Source: Anaerolineales bacterium (GTDB lineage: Bacteria > Chloroflexota > Anaerolineae > Promineifilales > Promineifilaceae). Taken from it: a stretch of DNA of 5,839 bases. This document shows, one piece after another, positions 1-5,280 of the stretch (its first letter is position 1; each line of letters begins with the position of its first letter). A program made the translations under genes and the position numbers. Below the pieces are notes generated by a model, which had not been told where the DNA came from, searched no databases, and saw nothing but the letters and a program-made list of their open reading frames with translations. The stretch lies in assembly GCA_020432595.1 (NCBI GenBank), contig JAGQGA010000372.1:1-5839 (forward strand). Reading direction: 5' to 3'.

Positions 1-17
1 CCACCCACCACGCTTGG

Positions 18-692
18 CTATGCCCGACGCGCCTGTGCGTCAGGGTCGTTTTTCCAGACAATGTAAGAGTAGACCATGGAAACACCAACGGTAATAAGAA
101 TGCCACCCATGAGTACCCAGAACATAAGGATGCTGCTGCCGAGAACGGCCGTTAATAACACCAACACCCCCGTTGCCATAAATAGCTTACCGCCTAGCCG
201 GTGGGTTTTGTTCCACGACAGGTCGCTGTCCAGCGTCCACGGCGTGCGGATGCCAAAGGTGTAGGTGCTGCGGATTTTGCCCATGAAGTTGCCCAGCACG
301 ATGAACATGAGGCCAATACCAACGCCTATCACCAGCGGCAGCGGGATGTTGTAGCCCAAGGCGATGCCGGTGGTGGTGACGTGGAGCATGAGGAAGAAGA
401 GCAGCAGCACGTACCAAAACATGGTAAACGCTTTTTCCGACTGAAGAAAGTTGCCCCGACGCGGTTCGAGACGGGTGATGAAGGCAACCAACACCATGAG
501 GCCAGCGGTAATAATCGGCGACAGCAGCAGCCCTTCGACTTTGCCTCCGTAGCGATCTACTTCCCCAGCAGCGTTCCAATGGACGGGAAGCTGTGCGTCG
601 GCCGGAATTTGACCCCAGGCCCAGGCGGAAATGAGCAGCATCAGGAGGAGAGTAACGGCCGTTAAGCCCAATAATTTACGCAAGTTCTTCAT
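18..692 (-). CDS. SdpI-family integral membrane protein (DUF1648 + SdpI domains)
   Basis: The 224-residue product is a polytopic membrane protein with about six hydrophobic segments (roughly residues 8-27, 57-72, 89-110, 116-134, 165-186 and 189-211). After the first helix comes the DUF1648 signature LPVHWNAAGEVDRYGGK (35-51). The SdpI-type block lies at about 134-171, with GNFMGKIRSTYTFGIRTPWT followed by W-N-K-T-H-R-L-G-G. In Bacillus, SdpI gives immunity to the SdpC killing peptide and sequesters the repressor SdpR at the membrane; a similar sensing or protective role here is inferred. I start it at ATG 692 because AGGTGA ends 5 nt upstream; a GTG at 701 in the same frame would add three residues but lacks that site. 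It overlaps the end of the upstream ArsR-type gene by 17 bp, so the two are co-transcribed and probably translationally coupled. No toxin gene is visible nearby. Family assignment is firm, substrate unknown. Confidence 0.9.
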   Translation of the reverse strand: MKNLRKLLGLTAVTLLLMLLISAWAWGQIPADAQLPVHWNAAGEVDRYGGKVEGLLLSPIITAGLMVLVAFITRLEPRRGNFLQSEKAFTMFWYVLLLFFLMLHVTTTGIALGYNIPLPLVIGVGIGLMFIVLGNFMGKIRSTYTFGIRTPWTLDSDLSWNKTHRLGGKLFMATGVLVLLTAVLGSSILMFWVLMGGILITVGVSMVYSYIVWKNDPDAQARRA

Positions 693-966
693 CGCGTTCA
701 CCTACATCAATCTTAAACGTTTCCAACATCGCCAGCAGCGCCTCTTCCAGCACCGAGACGTTGAGCCGATAGCGGACATAATTTCCATCTTTATCACCCT
801 GAATCAGGTCAGCTTCGCGCAAGACGGAAAAATGGCGCGAAAGCGTGGGTTTGGCTGAGTCAAAATGGTCGGCCAGTTCCCCGGCCGTCATATCTCGTTC
901 TCGCAGCAGTTGCAAAATTTTGCGCCGCGTGGGGTCTGCCAATGCTTTATACACTTTTGTTGGCAT
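676..966 (-). CDS. ArsR/SdpR-family winged-helix transcriptional repressor
   Basis: The 96-residue protein is the usual size for the ArsR/SmtB family. It opens with KALADPTRRKILQLL (7-21), typical of the SdpR-like branch. The helix-turn-helix follows (about 27-50, recognition helix around SAKPTLSRHFSVLREADLI), then the wing GDKDGNYVRYRLN (57-69) and a C-terminal dimerisation helix. It contains no cysteine at all, so it lacks the ELCVCD-type metal site of ArsR/SmtB sensors and is unlikely to be a classical metal sensor. Start ATG 966 is preceded by AAGGAG about 4 nt upstream. The gene overlaps the downstream SdpI-family gene. A consensus promoter and a repeated palindromic operator lie directly upstream, so autorepression relieved through the membrane partner, as for SdpR/SdpI, is the likely scheme (inferred from context). 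Confidence 0.93.
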   Translation of the reverse strand: MPTKVYKALADPTRRKILQLLRERDMTAGELADHFDSAKPTLSRHFSVLREADLIQGDKDGNYVRYRLNVSVLEEALLAMLETFKIDVGERDEELA

Positions 967-981
967 GATGCTCCTTTTTCG

Positions 982-1006
982 TTTAGCTAATTAGCTAAAA
1001 GGCTAA
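982..1006 (-). promoter_or_regulatory. Probable autoregulatory operator: perfect 18-bp palindrome within three 8-bp iterons
   Basis: TTTAGCTAATTAGCTAAA (982-999) is a perfect palindrome. It can also be read on the plus strand as contiguous 8-mers TTAGCTAA (983-990), TTAGCTAA (991-998) and the diverged AAGGCTAA (999-1006). It lies over the expected transcription start and the first ~20 transcribed bases of the ArsR-SdpI operon, 16 bp upstream of the regulator's start codon. That is where a dimeric winged-helix repressor would block the promoter at 1011-1039. Binding by the adjacent ArsR-type protein is inferred. Confidence 0.72.
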
Positions 1007-1010
1007 ATAG

Positions 1011-1039
1011 ATATTACAAAAAAAGGATGTGGGTGTCAA
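1011..1039 (-). promoter_or_regulatory. Sigma70 promoter of the ArsR-SdpI operon
   Basis: On the minus strand a perfect -35 box TTGACA (1039-1034) is followed by a 17-bp spacer and the -10 box TAATAT (1016-1011, five of six matches to TATAAT). The spacer contains a T7 tract. The predicted start is near 1004, inside the operator, giving a leader of about 38 nt before ATG 966. Confidence 0.8.
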
Positions 1040-1076
1040 GTATCAATTAGTTGACAGTTGGGGAAGTTATTTCGGG

Positions 1077-1127
1077 ACGCGGAAGAACACGGAAGGACAC
1101 GGAAAAAGTGTCCGTGTTCTTCCGTGT
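1077..1127. repeat. Hairpin built from 10-bp tandem units
   Basis: Three contiguous 10-mers, ACGCGGAAGA (1077-1086), ACACGGAAGG (1087-1096) and ACACGGAAAA (1097-1106), are followed by an inverted copy (1108-1127). The fold has an outer stem 1077-1090/1114-1127 (14 positions, one mismatch), a GGAA bulge (1091-1094), an inner stem GGACAC/GTGTCC (1095-1100/1108-1113) and a 7-nt loop. It lies in the gap after the M20 peptidase gene. There is no T tract on the minus-strand side, so it is not a classical intrinsic terminator, though it could stop exonucleases or act as a mobile repeat. Confidence 0.8.
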
Positions 1128-1137
1128 ACTGGATTGA

Positions 1138-1160
1138 GGGAGAAACGGCCGTTTTCTCCC
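1138..1160 (-). other. Near-perfect palindrome 3 bp after the M20 stop codon
   Basis: GGGAGAAACGG (1138-1148) and CCGTTTTCTCCC (1149-1160) are complementary except for one extra base, forming an extended palindrome centred on AACGGCCGTT (1144-1153). It would fold as a strong GC-capped hairpin right behind the TAA at 1164-1166. No T tract follows on the minus strand, so a role as terminator or 3'-end stabiliser of the peptidase mRNA is possible but unproven. Confidence 0.55.
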
Positions 1161-1163
1161 ACC

Positions 1164-2315
1164 TTATCCACAAAATTCCGCCACAATCTCTGTCAGCATC
1201 GCGGCAAAGTCCATCAGCGACTGCACATCTACCCATTCCTCGGCAGCGTGGGCACCCTCGCCAATTGGGCCTAGCAGCAGCGCATCAATGCCCGCGTCAG
1301 CCAAAATGGCGGCATCAGTCCAACCGCGCATTCCGGCGTAAGTCGCTGGCTGGCCTAGCTTCTGGCTCACCACCTTATCAACCAACTGCACAATGGGCGC
1401 GTCGGCCGGTGCTTCCAGCGGCGTGCGGCTGAACAGCGGTTTGACCATCGCCTGAAAGGTGGAGTCAGCGGCAGTGAGCTGGTCAATGATCGCCTGGAGT
1501 TCAGCCGTGGCCTGTGCCTCCGTTTCGCCGGGGTTCAGCCGCCGCTCAATTTGCAGGGTGCAGCGGTCGGCGTAGGTGCTAAGGCCGCTGCCGCCGTGGA
1601 GGGTAGCGGCGTGAAGGGAGGGGTAGCCGGTGAGGGGATGCAACGGCCGTTCCGTCCTCAACGCCACCTCCAGCTTCTCCAACTCAGCCAAAAAACGCCC
1701 CATTCGCATGTTGGCATCAATCCCCACGTCATAGAGACTGCCATGCGCCGCCCGCCCCACCACGGTTACGTCGTACCAAACAAAGCCGCGATGGGCGCAG
1801 ACGATTTCCATGTGGGTGGGTTCGGTGACGATGGCAGCATCGGCGGTGTAGCGGCGGGCAATGGCTTCGGTGCCAATGCTAGCGTATTCTTCATCGGCAA
1901 CGGCCGTTAACAGCAAATCCCCCGCCAATTGCACCCCTTGATCGTGTAAAGCCTTGGTTGCCGCCAGCATCGCCGCCAGGCTGCCCTTCATATCATAGCT
2001 GCCCCGGCCGTAAAGCTTCCCATCGCGCACCGCCCCGGAATATGGCTCGGCCATCCCTTCCACCCCCACGGTGTCGAGGTGGCCGTTGAGCATGAGCGAA
2101 CGGCCGTTTCCCGTTCCCCGCCAAATCCCAACCACATTCACCCGATTCTCCCCCAGCGTCTCCGTTTCCACCTCCAGCCCCAACTCGGCCATCAGCCCCG
2201 CCACATATGCCCCAATCTCAGCCTCGCCCGGCGCACCCGCCGTCAAATCGGGGTTGCGCGAATCAATCTGCACCATCCGCGCCAAAACGTTCAACAAATA
2301 ACTCTGGTCAATCAT
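1164..2315 (-). CDS. M20-family (ArgE/DapE/CPG2-type) zinc metallopeptidase or deacylase
   Basis: The 383-residue product has the normal M20 length and no signal peptide, so it should be a cytoplasmic amidohydrolase that cleaves an N-acyl or peptide bond using two metal ions. The family residues are all present: NGHLDTVG with ligand H79 and D81; YGRGSYDMKG with bridging D108; ADEEYAS with catalytic base E142 and ligand E143; TEPT with ligand E165; and the late ligand H356 in GEGAHAAEE. The dimerisation (lid) domain spans roughly 175-290, including RAAHGS (188-193). Sequence alone does not separate acetylornithine deacetylase, succinyl-diaminopimelate desuccinylase and carboxypeptidase G2-like enzymes, and no arginine or lysine genes lie nearby. 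ATG 2315 fits the family start (residues 2-22 resemble the usual L-x-x-x-V-x-I-D-S-x-N-P), but AGGA lies only 1 nt from it, so initiation is atypical. It contains three AACGGCCGTT copies. Confidence 0.92.
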   Translation of the reverse strand: MIDQSYLLNVLARMVQIDSRNPDLTAGAPGEAEIGAYVAGLMAELGLEVETETLGENRVNVVGIWRGTGNGRSLMLNGHLDTVGVEGMAEPYSGAVRDGKLYGRGSYDMKGSLAAMLAATKALHDQGVQLAGDLLLTAVADEEYASIGTEAIARRYTADAAIVTEPTHMEIVCAHRGFVWYDVTVVGRAAHGSLYDVGIDANMRMGRFLAELEKLEVALRTERPLHPLTGYPSLHAATLHGGSGLSTYADRCTLQIERRLNPGETEAQATAELQAIIDQLTAADSTFQAMVKPLFSRTPLEAPADAPIVQLVDKVVSQKLGQPATYAGMRGWTDAAILADAGIDALLLGPIGEGAHAAEEWVDVQSLMDFAAMLTEIVAEFCG

Positions 2316-2331
2316 ATCCTGTCTCGAAAAT

Positions 2332-2376
2332 GGACGCTGATTGACCTGATGTACCTGATCAGGAAAATCTGCGTCC
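2332..2376. repeat. Two-step hairpin with 9-bp periodicity in the M20 leader
   Basis: Outer arms GGACGCTGATT (2332-2342) and AATCTGCGTCC (2366-2376) pair with one mismatch. After a 2x2 internal loop the inner arms CCTGAT (2345-2350) and ATCAGG (2358-2363) pair around a 7-nt loop. CTGAT recurs every 9 bp (2337, 2346, 2355). It ends 16 bp upstream of the peptidase start codon, so if transcribed it forms in the mRNA leader and could limit initiation. Its design (outer stem, interruption, inner 6-bp stem, 7-nt loop) matches the 1077-1127 element on the other side of the same gene. Confidence 0.78.
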
Positions 2377-2409
2377 TGTTTTCATACCCTTAAAATGATG
2401 CTAATCCTG

Positions 2410-3507
2410 TCATACAGTTCCCACCCTGCGTCTGATGGCCCAGCGGAACAGCTGCCCCAGCAGTGCCCAAGCAGCAAAGAAGGCAACCAGAATAATAAGC
2501 GTCAGCCCCATTTCACGGACAAACCCGATGGCGTTGCGCCAAATGTGACTCACTTCGGCATCTACAATCCGCACGGCGCGGGGCGCATCCAGGGCATAGG
2601 CAATCTGCACGCTGCCGCCCTTTTCCAACTGCACCGAGCCAAGATCGGCGGAAGCAACGGCCGTTACTGCCTCCACTTTTCCTTCCGGCACATAGCTAAT
2701 CTTGATGATCTCATATTGCTGCGGTACGTCAAACTCCGTATCCCACTCATTGGAACAATCGGTGTCGCAGGGAAAGGGGTCAATGCGGGTAATGAGCGTT
2801 TTTTCCAGCACCGTTCCTTGCGCCTGCAGTGGCCGCGTCGCCAAACTATCACGCCCCTGCCAGGTGCGGTAAACCGACACGGCCGGATAGGTAAACAGCC
2901 CGGTGATGACCATGCCGCTGATGATGATTAAAGCGGCCGTTCCCGTTTGCGCCAGCTTATAGGCCAACCAACCTGCACCCACCAGTACGACTGCCCCAGC
3001 CATCCAGCCCCAAGGCAGCCACTCCCGCGTGCTGCTGTTTGCCAGCCGCACCAGCGTCAGGCTACGCCACAGCGGCAGCACCTTCAACGCCACCGGCATA
3101 TTAGTGGTCAGTTCATCAAACTGCGCCTCTTTTAGCCGCAGCCCTACACTTGAGTCATCCATTTGCGCCACGAGATCAGTGGACGGTGGCTGCCCATCCA
3201 GCCGATAGCGAGTTATGGCATCAAACTGGTACTGCCAGTCTCCCTGAATCCGCAGCTCAATTTGCTCCTTTTTTTCATACACCACACCCGTGATAGGCTG
3301 CCCAGCAGCATCGAGATAAACCGAGCCGCCGATGATAAGACCGCCAAAAAAGAGGATCATCAGCAGCAGTTGCCAACCGCCCGATTTTAACCCCAGCAGC
3401 CGCAGGATCAGGCCACTAATGCCCAGCAGCAACGGCAGCACAAACAGCATTGCCAGGCTAAAAACAAGTAGAAAACCAAAGTCTTCGACCGAAGAACCAA
3501 AATTCAT
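2410..3507 (-). CDS. Five-helix membrane protein with two extracytoplasmic domains, second one DUF3592-like
   Basis: The 365-residue product has predicted membrane segments at about 11-37, 45-64, 166-184, 190-212 and 332-355. Two soluble domains lie between them (about 66-165 and 213-331), probably outside the membrane. The second has the DUF3592 flavour: QGTVLEK, then I-S-Y-V-P-E-G, V-x-V-A-Y-like strand QIAYALDAPRAVRI (301-314) before the last helix. The first may be a diverged copy. CDTDC (247-251) places two cysteines four residues apart in the second soluble domain, a possible disulfide or metal site. The TGA stop is at 2412-2410. The start codon lies 2 nt after the stop of the lipoprotein gene and has no close Shine-Dalgarno, so it is probably translated by coupling. 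Function is unknown; a joint envelope role with the lipoprotein is inferred from the operon only. Confidence 0.85.
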   Translation of the reverse strand: MNFGSSVEDFGFLLVFSLAMLFVLPLLLGISGLILRLLGLKSGGWQLLLMILFFGGLIIGGSVYLDAAGQPITGVVYEKKEQIELRIQGDWQYQFDAITRYRLDGQPPSTDLVAQMDDSSVGLRLKEAQFDELTTNMPVALKVLPLWRSLTLVRLANSSTREWLPWGWMAGAVVLVGAGWLAYKLAQTGTAALIIISGMVITGLFTYPAVSVYRTWQGRDSLATRPLQAQGTVLEKTLITRIDPFPCDTDCSNEWDTEFDVPQQYEIIKISYVPEGKVEAVTAVASADLGSVQLEKGGSVQIAYALDAPRAVRIVDAEVSHIWRNAIGFVREMGLTLIILVAFFAAWALLGQLFRWAIRRRVGTV

Positions 3508-3509
3508 GG

Positions 3510-4325
3510 CTACTGCTCTGGTGCCTCCACAGTGATGGCGGGGTCGTACTCAATGACCTGGAGAATGGTGGTAACAACGCCATCGCTTTCGCTTTTGCTG
3601 GTTTGCTGTAACGGCCGGCCGGTGGCAATACTAATCCACAGCCGCCCCTGGCTTTCAATAGAACCTGTGCCATCATCAAAGGTCGAGCGATAATCGTACA
3701 TCCAGGTGGGTTCGCCGTTGAGCGTGTCAATACCAGCAAAGGCAACATCATCAAAGGTCATGCCGGCCGCTTCGGGGTCAAGCATAAATTGCTGAGTGAT
3801 TTGGCTAATTGACATACCGCCGGGAAACTGCATCCAGGCTGAGTCAGGTGGCTTCATCCACATTTGGTCAGCCAGGATGATCATCTCGGTGGTGACACCG
3901 CTGGTAGTAGTGGTCACATGCATTTGGTCGGGGGGAACAACTTCGCCCACCAGCGTCGTCACGCCTTCGTCGTCACTGGTGAGGGTGACAGTGGTGCGGT
4001 AGGGGCCGCTGTTAAGGCTTAGCCGCATGGCATCGAGCAATACCTGCTGCGGTTCACCGGTGGGCACATCCGGTGCGGGTTCTGCGGTGGCGGTTGGAGG
4101 TGGTTCGGTGGGCAAGGGAGTGACCATCGGGGAAACGGCCGTTAGCTCAACAGCCACAGGAACAGAGGTTGGCTCAACGGCCGTTTCTGCCGCTGCTTGC
4201 TCAGTTTGGGCAGTGGGCTGAGAAACGGCCGTTTCTGGCTCCACCGCTTCCGGCTCATCCCCACCACACCCCGCTAACAACAACACGCCAATCATCATCC
4301 ACAATAAAAGCTTCTGACGAAACAT
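3510..4325 (-). CDS. Secreted lipoprotein with proline/threonine-rich linker and LolA/LppX-like domain
   Basis: The 271-residue product starts with a lipoprotein signal peptide (positive MFRQK, hydrophobic LLLWMMIGVLL, lipobox L-A-G-C), so Cys20 should be lipidated and the protein anchored outside the cytoplasmic membrane. Residues 21-90 form a low-complexity linker rich in E, P, T, A and V. The folded part (about 91-265) begins with LLDAMRLSLNSGPYRTTVTL, then strands including MIILADQMWMKPPDSAWMQF (148-167). It ends with G-R-L-W-I-S-I-A-T-G-R-P-L (227-239), an arrangement resembling the LolA/LppX-LprG lipoprotein fold that binds lipids in mycobacteria; this is a pattern-level resemblance. 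ATG 4325 is supported by AAGGAG 7 nt upstream. It is first in an operon with the membrane protein 2 nt downstream, behind the promoter at 4478-4505. Three AACGGCCGTT copies in the linker each encode T-A-V. Confidence 0.88.
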   Translation of the reverse strand: MFRQKLLLWMMIGVLLLAGCGGDEPEAVEPETAVSQPTAQTEQAAAETAVEPTSVPVAVELTAVSPMVTPLPTEPPPTATAEPAPDVPTGEPQQVLLDAMRLSLNSGPYRTTVTLTSDDEGVTTLVGEVVPPDQMHVTTTTSGVTTEMIILADQMWMKPPDSAWMQFPGGMSISQITQQFMLDPEAAGMTFDDVAFAGIDTLNGEPTWMYDYRSTFDDGTGSIESQGRLWISIATGRPLQQTSKSESDGVVTTILQVIEYDPAITVEAPEQ

Positions 4326-4653
4326 CTTAATACTCCTTACAAGAAACAGATCATCTAGGAACCGCTCGGCTCCATTGTAACCAACGGGGGAAAGCTAAGG
4401 CTTCTTCAAGAAAATAACGATCCCGTTCAAACTGAAAAAGCCGTGGACTAAATTGCTCCAAGCGAAGCAACACCTGCATTATAACAAATCTACTTACCGT
4501 GTCATTAATCAAGCTGAGGCGATCAGCAGCAACTGGCTGCCGCAATTGCCAACACCGGCCTGTTTACGCATCATCACGCATCAAATTTGGCAACCTGCCG
4601 AATACGAAAGACTCGTATTTGGCCTATTGCATGATATCTGGCGACGCAATCTG
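4326..4653. other. 328-bp gap without a convincing gene
   Basis: The gap separates the peroxiredoxin-like gene from the lipoprotein operon. Its minus-strand right part holds a 7-bp stem AATACGA/TCGTATT around a 5-nt loop (4601-4619), 34 nt after the peroxiredoxin stop, without a T tract. An 8-bp direct repeat ACGCATCA lies at 4566-4573 and 4576-4583. The middle holds the promoter at 4478-4505. Short open frames exist on both strands (minus 4351-4545, starting only at TTG; plus from about 4399 to the 4660s), but neither has a ribosome-binding site or a sequence I recognise. A decayed gene fragment is possible. Confidence 0.55.
4478..4505 (-). promoter_or_regulatory. Extended -10 promoter for the lipoprotein operon
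   Basis: On the minus strand, ATGACA (4505-4500, five of six to TTGACA) is followed by a 16-bp spacer and a perfect TATAAT (4483-4478). TG precedes the hexamer with one base between (TGTTATAAT), the extended -10 element. The predicted start near 4471 would give a leader of about 146 nt before ATG 4325. Confidence 0.65.
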
Positions 4654-5193
4654 TTAACCGCCTTGCAGCAGCGAGAGGACGGTGGAAACGGCCGTTCTAT
4701 CCGTCGGTTCATAGCTGGGGTGCGCCAACTGAATACGGCCGTTGGGGTCAATGACAAAATCCCCGCCAAGCTGGCTGGTGTCTCCCCGCTTGCCAAAAGT
4801 TTCCCGCCCTTGCCACTTTGCCCTTGCATAATAGCGCAAATTTTGCACGCTCCAGGCGCGGCGAACTGAAGTATCCAACCCATAGGCGCGGTAGGCAACG
4901 CGCTCCACATCAAGCAGCAGCGGAAAGGGAGATTGGGTTTCTTGCAGCCAAATGGGTGCCCATTGGGCTGGGCCAAAGGAAACGGTGACAACGTTGGCGT
5001 TGGCCGCCTGAATTTGTGCGGAATGGGCCACAACCTGGGCCACATGATCGCGGCAGGGAAGTCAGGCCAGGTGGCGCAGGAAGATGAGGTGGAGAAAACG
5101 GCCGTTTTGCCAAAAAGAGGAGAGGGGAACAGAACGGCCGTTTAGCGTCTGTAGGCTAATGTCTGGAGCCTGTTTGTTTTTAAAAATAGCCAT
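4654..5193 (-). CDS. Peroxiredoxin-like selenoprotein (SelU/PRXL2-type), in-frame TGA at 5064-5062 read as Sec
   Basis: Read through one TGA, this is a complete 179-residue thioredoxin-fold protein. The N-terminus carries K-Q-A-P-D-I-S-L-Q-T-L-N-G-R (7-20) and VPLSSF (22-27). Next come strand FLHLIFLRH (33-41) and the active site A-U-L-P-C-R-D-H-V-A-Q (43-53). Then follow NVVTVSFG (67-74), FPLLLD (90-95), YRAYGL (101-106) and the late block GDTSQLGGDFVIDPNGRI (137-154). Family members (AhpC/TSA-like, PRXL2/FAM213, SelU) carry C-x-x-C-R-E/D-H; here codon 44 is TGA and Cys47 is kept, so U44 would be the attacking residue and C47 the resolving one. The role would be thiol-dependent reduction of peroxides or another redox substrate in the cytoplasm. 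ATG 5193 is the only start that includes the family N-terminus; no good Shine-Dalgarno precedes it. Elsewhere here TGA ends genes (2412-2410, 5283-5281), so it is not globally reassigned. The alternative is a nonsense mutation or sequencing error, but both flanks are in the same frame and intact. Confidence 0.85.
5018..5051 (-). promoter_or_regulatory. Candidate bacterial SECIS element
   Basis: Numbering from the base after the TGA, GGCC (21-24) pairs with GGCC (33-36). C25 can pair with G31, with U32 bulged, leaving loop AGGUU (26-30), close to AGGUCU of E. coli fdhF. Below are U20-A38, G19-U39 and A17-U40 with a bulged U18 and C37, then GCG/CGC (11-13/42-44). The loop lies about 26 nt from the UGA, within the spacing reported for bacterial SECIS. 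The hairpin is inside the coding sequence, as expected in bacteria. Folded by eye, so details are uncertain. Confidence 0.55.
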
Positions 5194-5203
5194 AAGGATT
5201 ACC

Positions 5204-5274
5204 AACAGGTAACAAGTTGCAAGTGGCAGGTCGCTGACCCATCATGGTTTGTTACCTGCCGCCTATTACTTGCT
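5204..5274. repeat. Opposed 7-bp tandem repeats forming a large intergenic hairpin
   Basis: On the minus strand four contiguous heptamers follow the pattern ACYTGYH: ACCTGCC (5231-5225), ACTTGCA (5224-5218), ACTTGTT (5217-5211) and ACCTGTT (5210-5204). On the plus strand the facing arm has ACCTGCC (5254-5260), GCCTATT (5261-5267) and ACTTGCT (5268-5274). CAGGTAACAA (5206-5215) and TTGTTACCTG (5249-5258) are a perfect 10-bp inverted pair; GGCAGGT/ACCTGCC (5225-5231/5254-5260) is an alternative pairing. It fills the gap between the phosphatidyltransferase stop and the selenoprotein start. Confidence 0.75.
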
Positions 5275-5280
5275 ACATCA

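Noticed and set aside
1051..1079. Plus-strand promoter starting with TTGACA at 1051-1056
   Set aside because: No acceptable -10 box lies 16-18 bp downstream and no plus-strand gene follows.
1077..1127. CRISPR repeat
   Set aside because: The units are 10 bp and contiguous with no spacers; this is a tandem/inverted repeat, not a CRISPR array.
1138..1160. Intrinsic terminator of the M20 gene
   Set aside because: The stem is good but no T tract follows in the direction of transcription, so only a hairpin is reported.
1029..1432. Plus-strand open frames over the M20 3' end and gap
   Set aside because: They are antisense to a clearly conserved enzyme and include the intergenic hairpins.
4351..4545. 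Minus-strand 64-codon frame upstream of the lipoprotein
   Set aside because: It begins only at TTG, no ribosome-binding site is seen, it spans the predicted promoter, and nothing in it is recognisable; kept only as a possible relic.
4453..4869. Plus-strand open frame of 138 codons
   Set aside because: Its second half lies antisense over the conserved peroxiredoxin gene, it starts with TTG without a ribosome-binding site, and I recognise no family.
4654..5043. Stand-alone 129-residue redoxin starting at GTG 5043
   Set aside because: This start drops the active site and the N-terminal strand of the fold; family sequence continues in frame upstream through the TGA to ATG 5193.
5053..5070. Frameshift as an explanation for the broken peroxiredoxin frame
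   Set aside because: Family-like residues on both sides of the TGA are in the same frame; the other two minus-strand frames give no family match there.
4654..5193. Genome-wide reassignment of TGA to a sense codon
   Set aside because: TGA serves as the terminal codon of the membrane protein gene (2412-2410) and the phosphatidyltransferase gene (5283-5281), at the expected C-termini.
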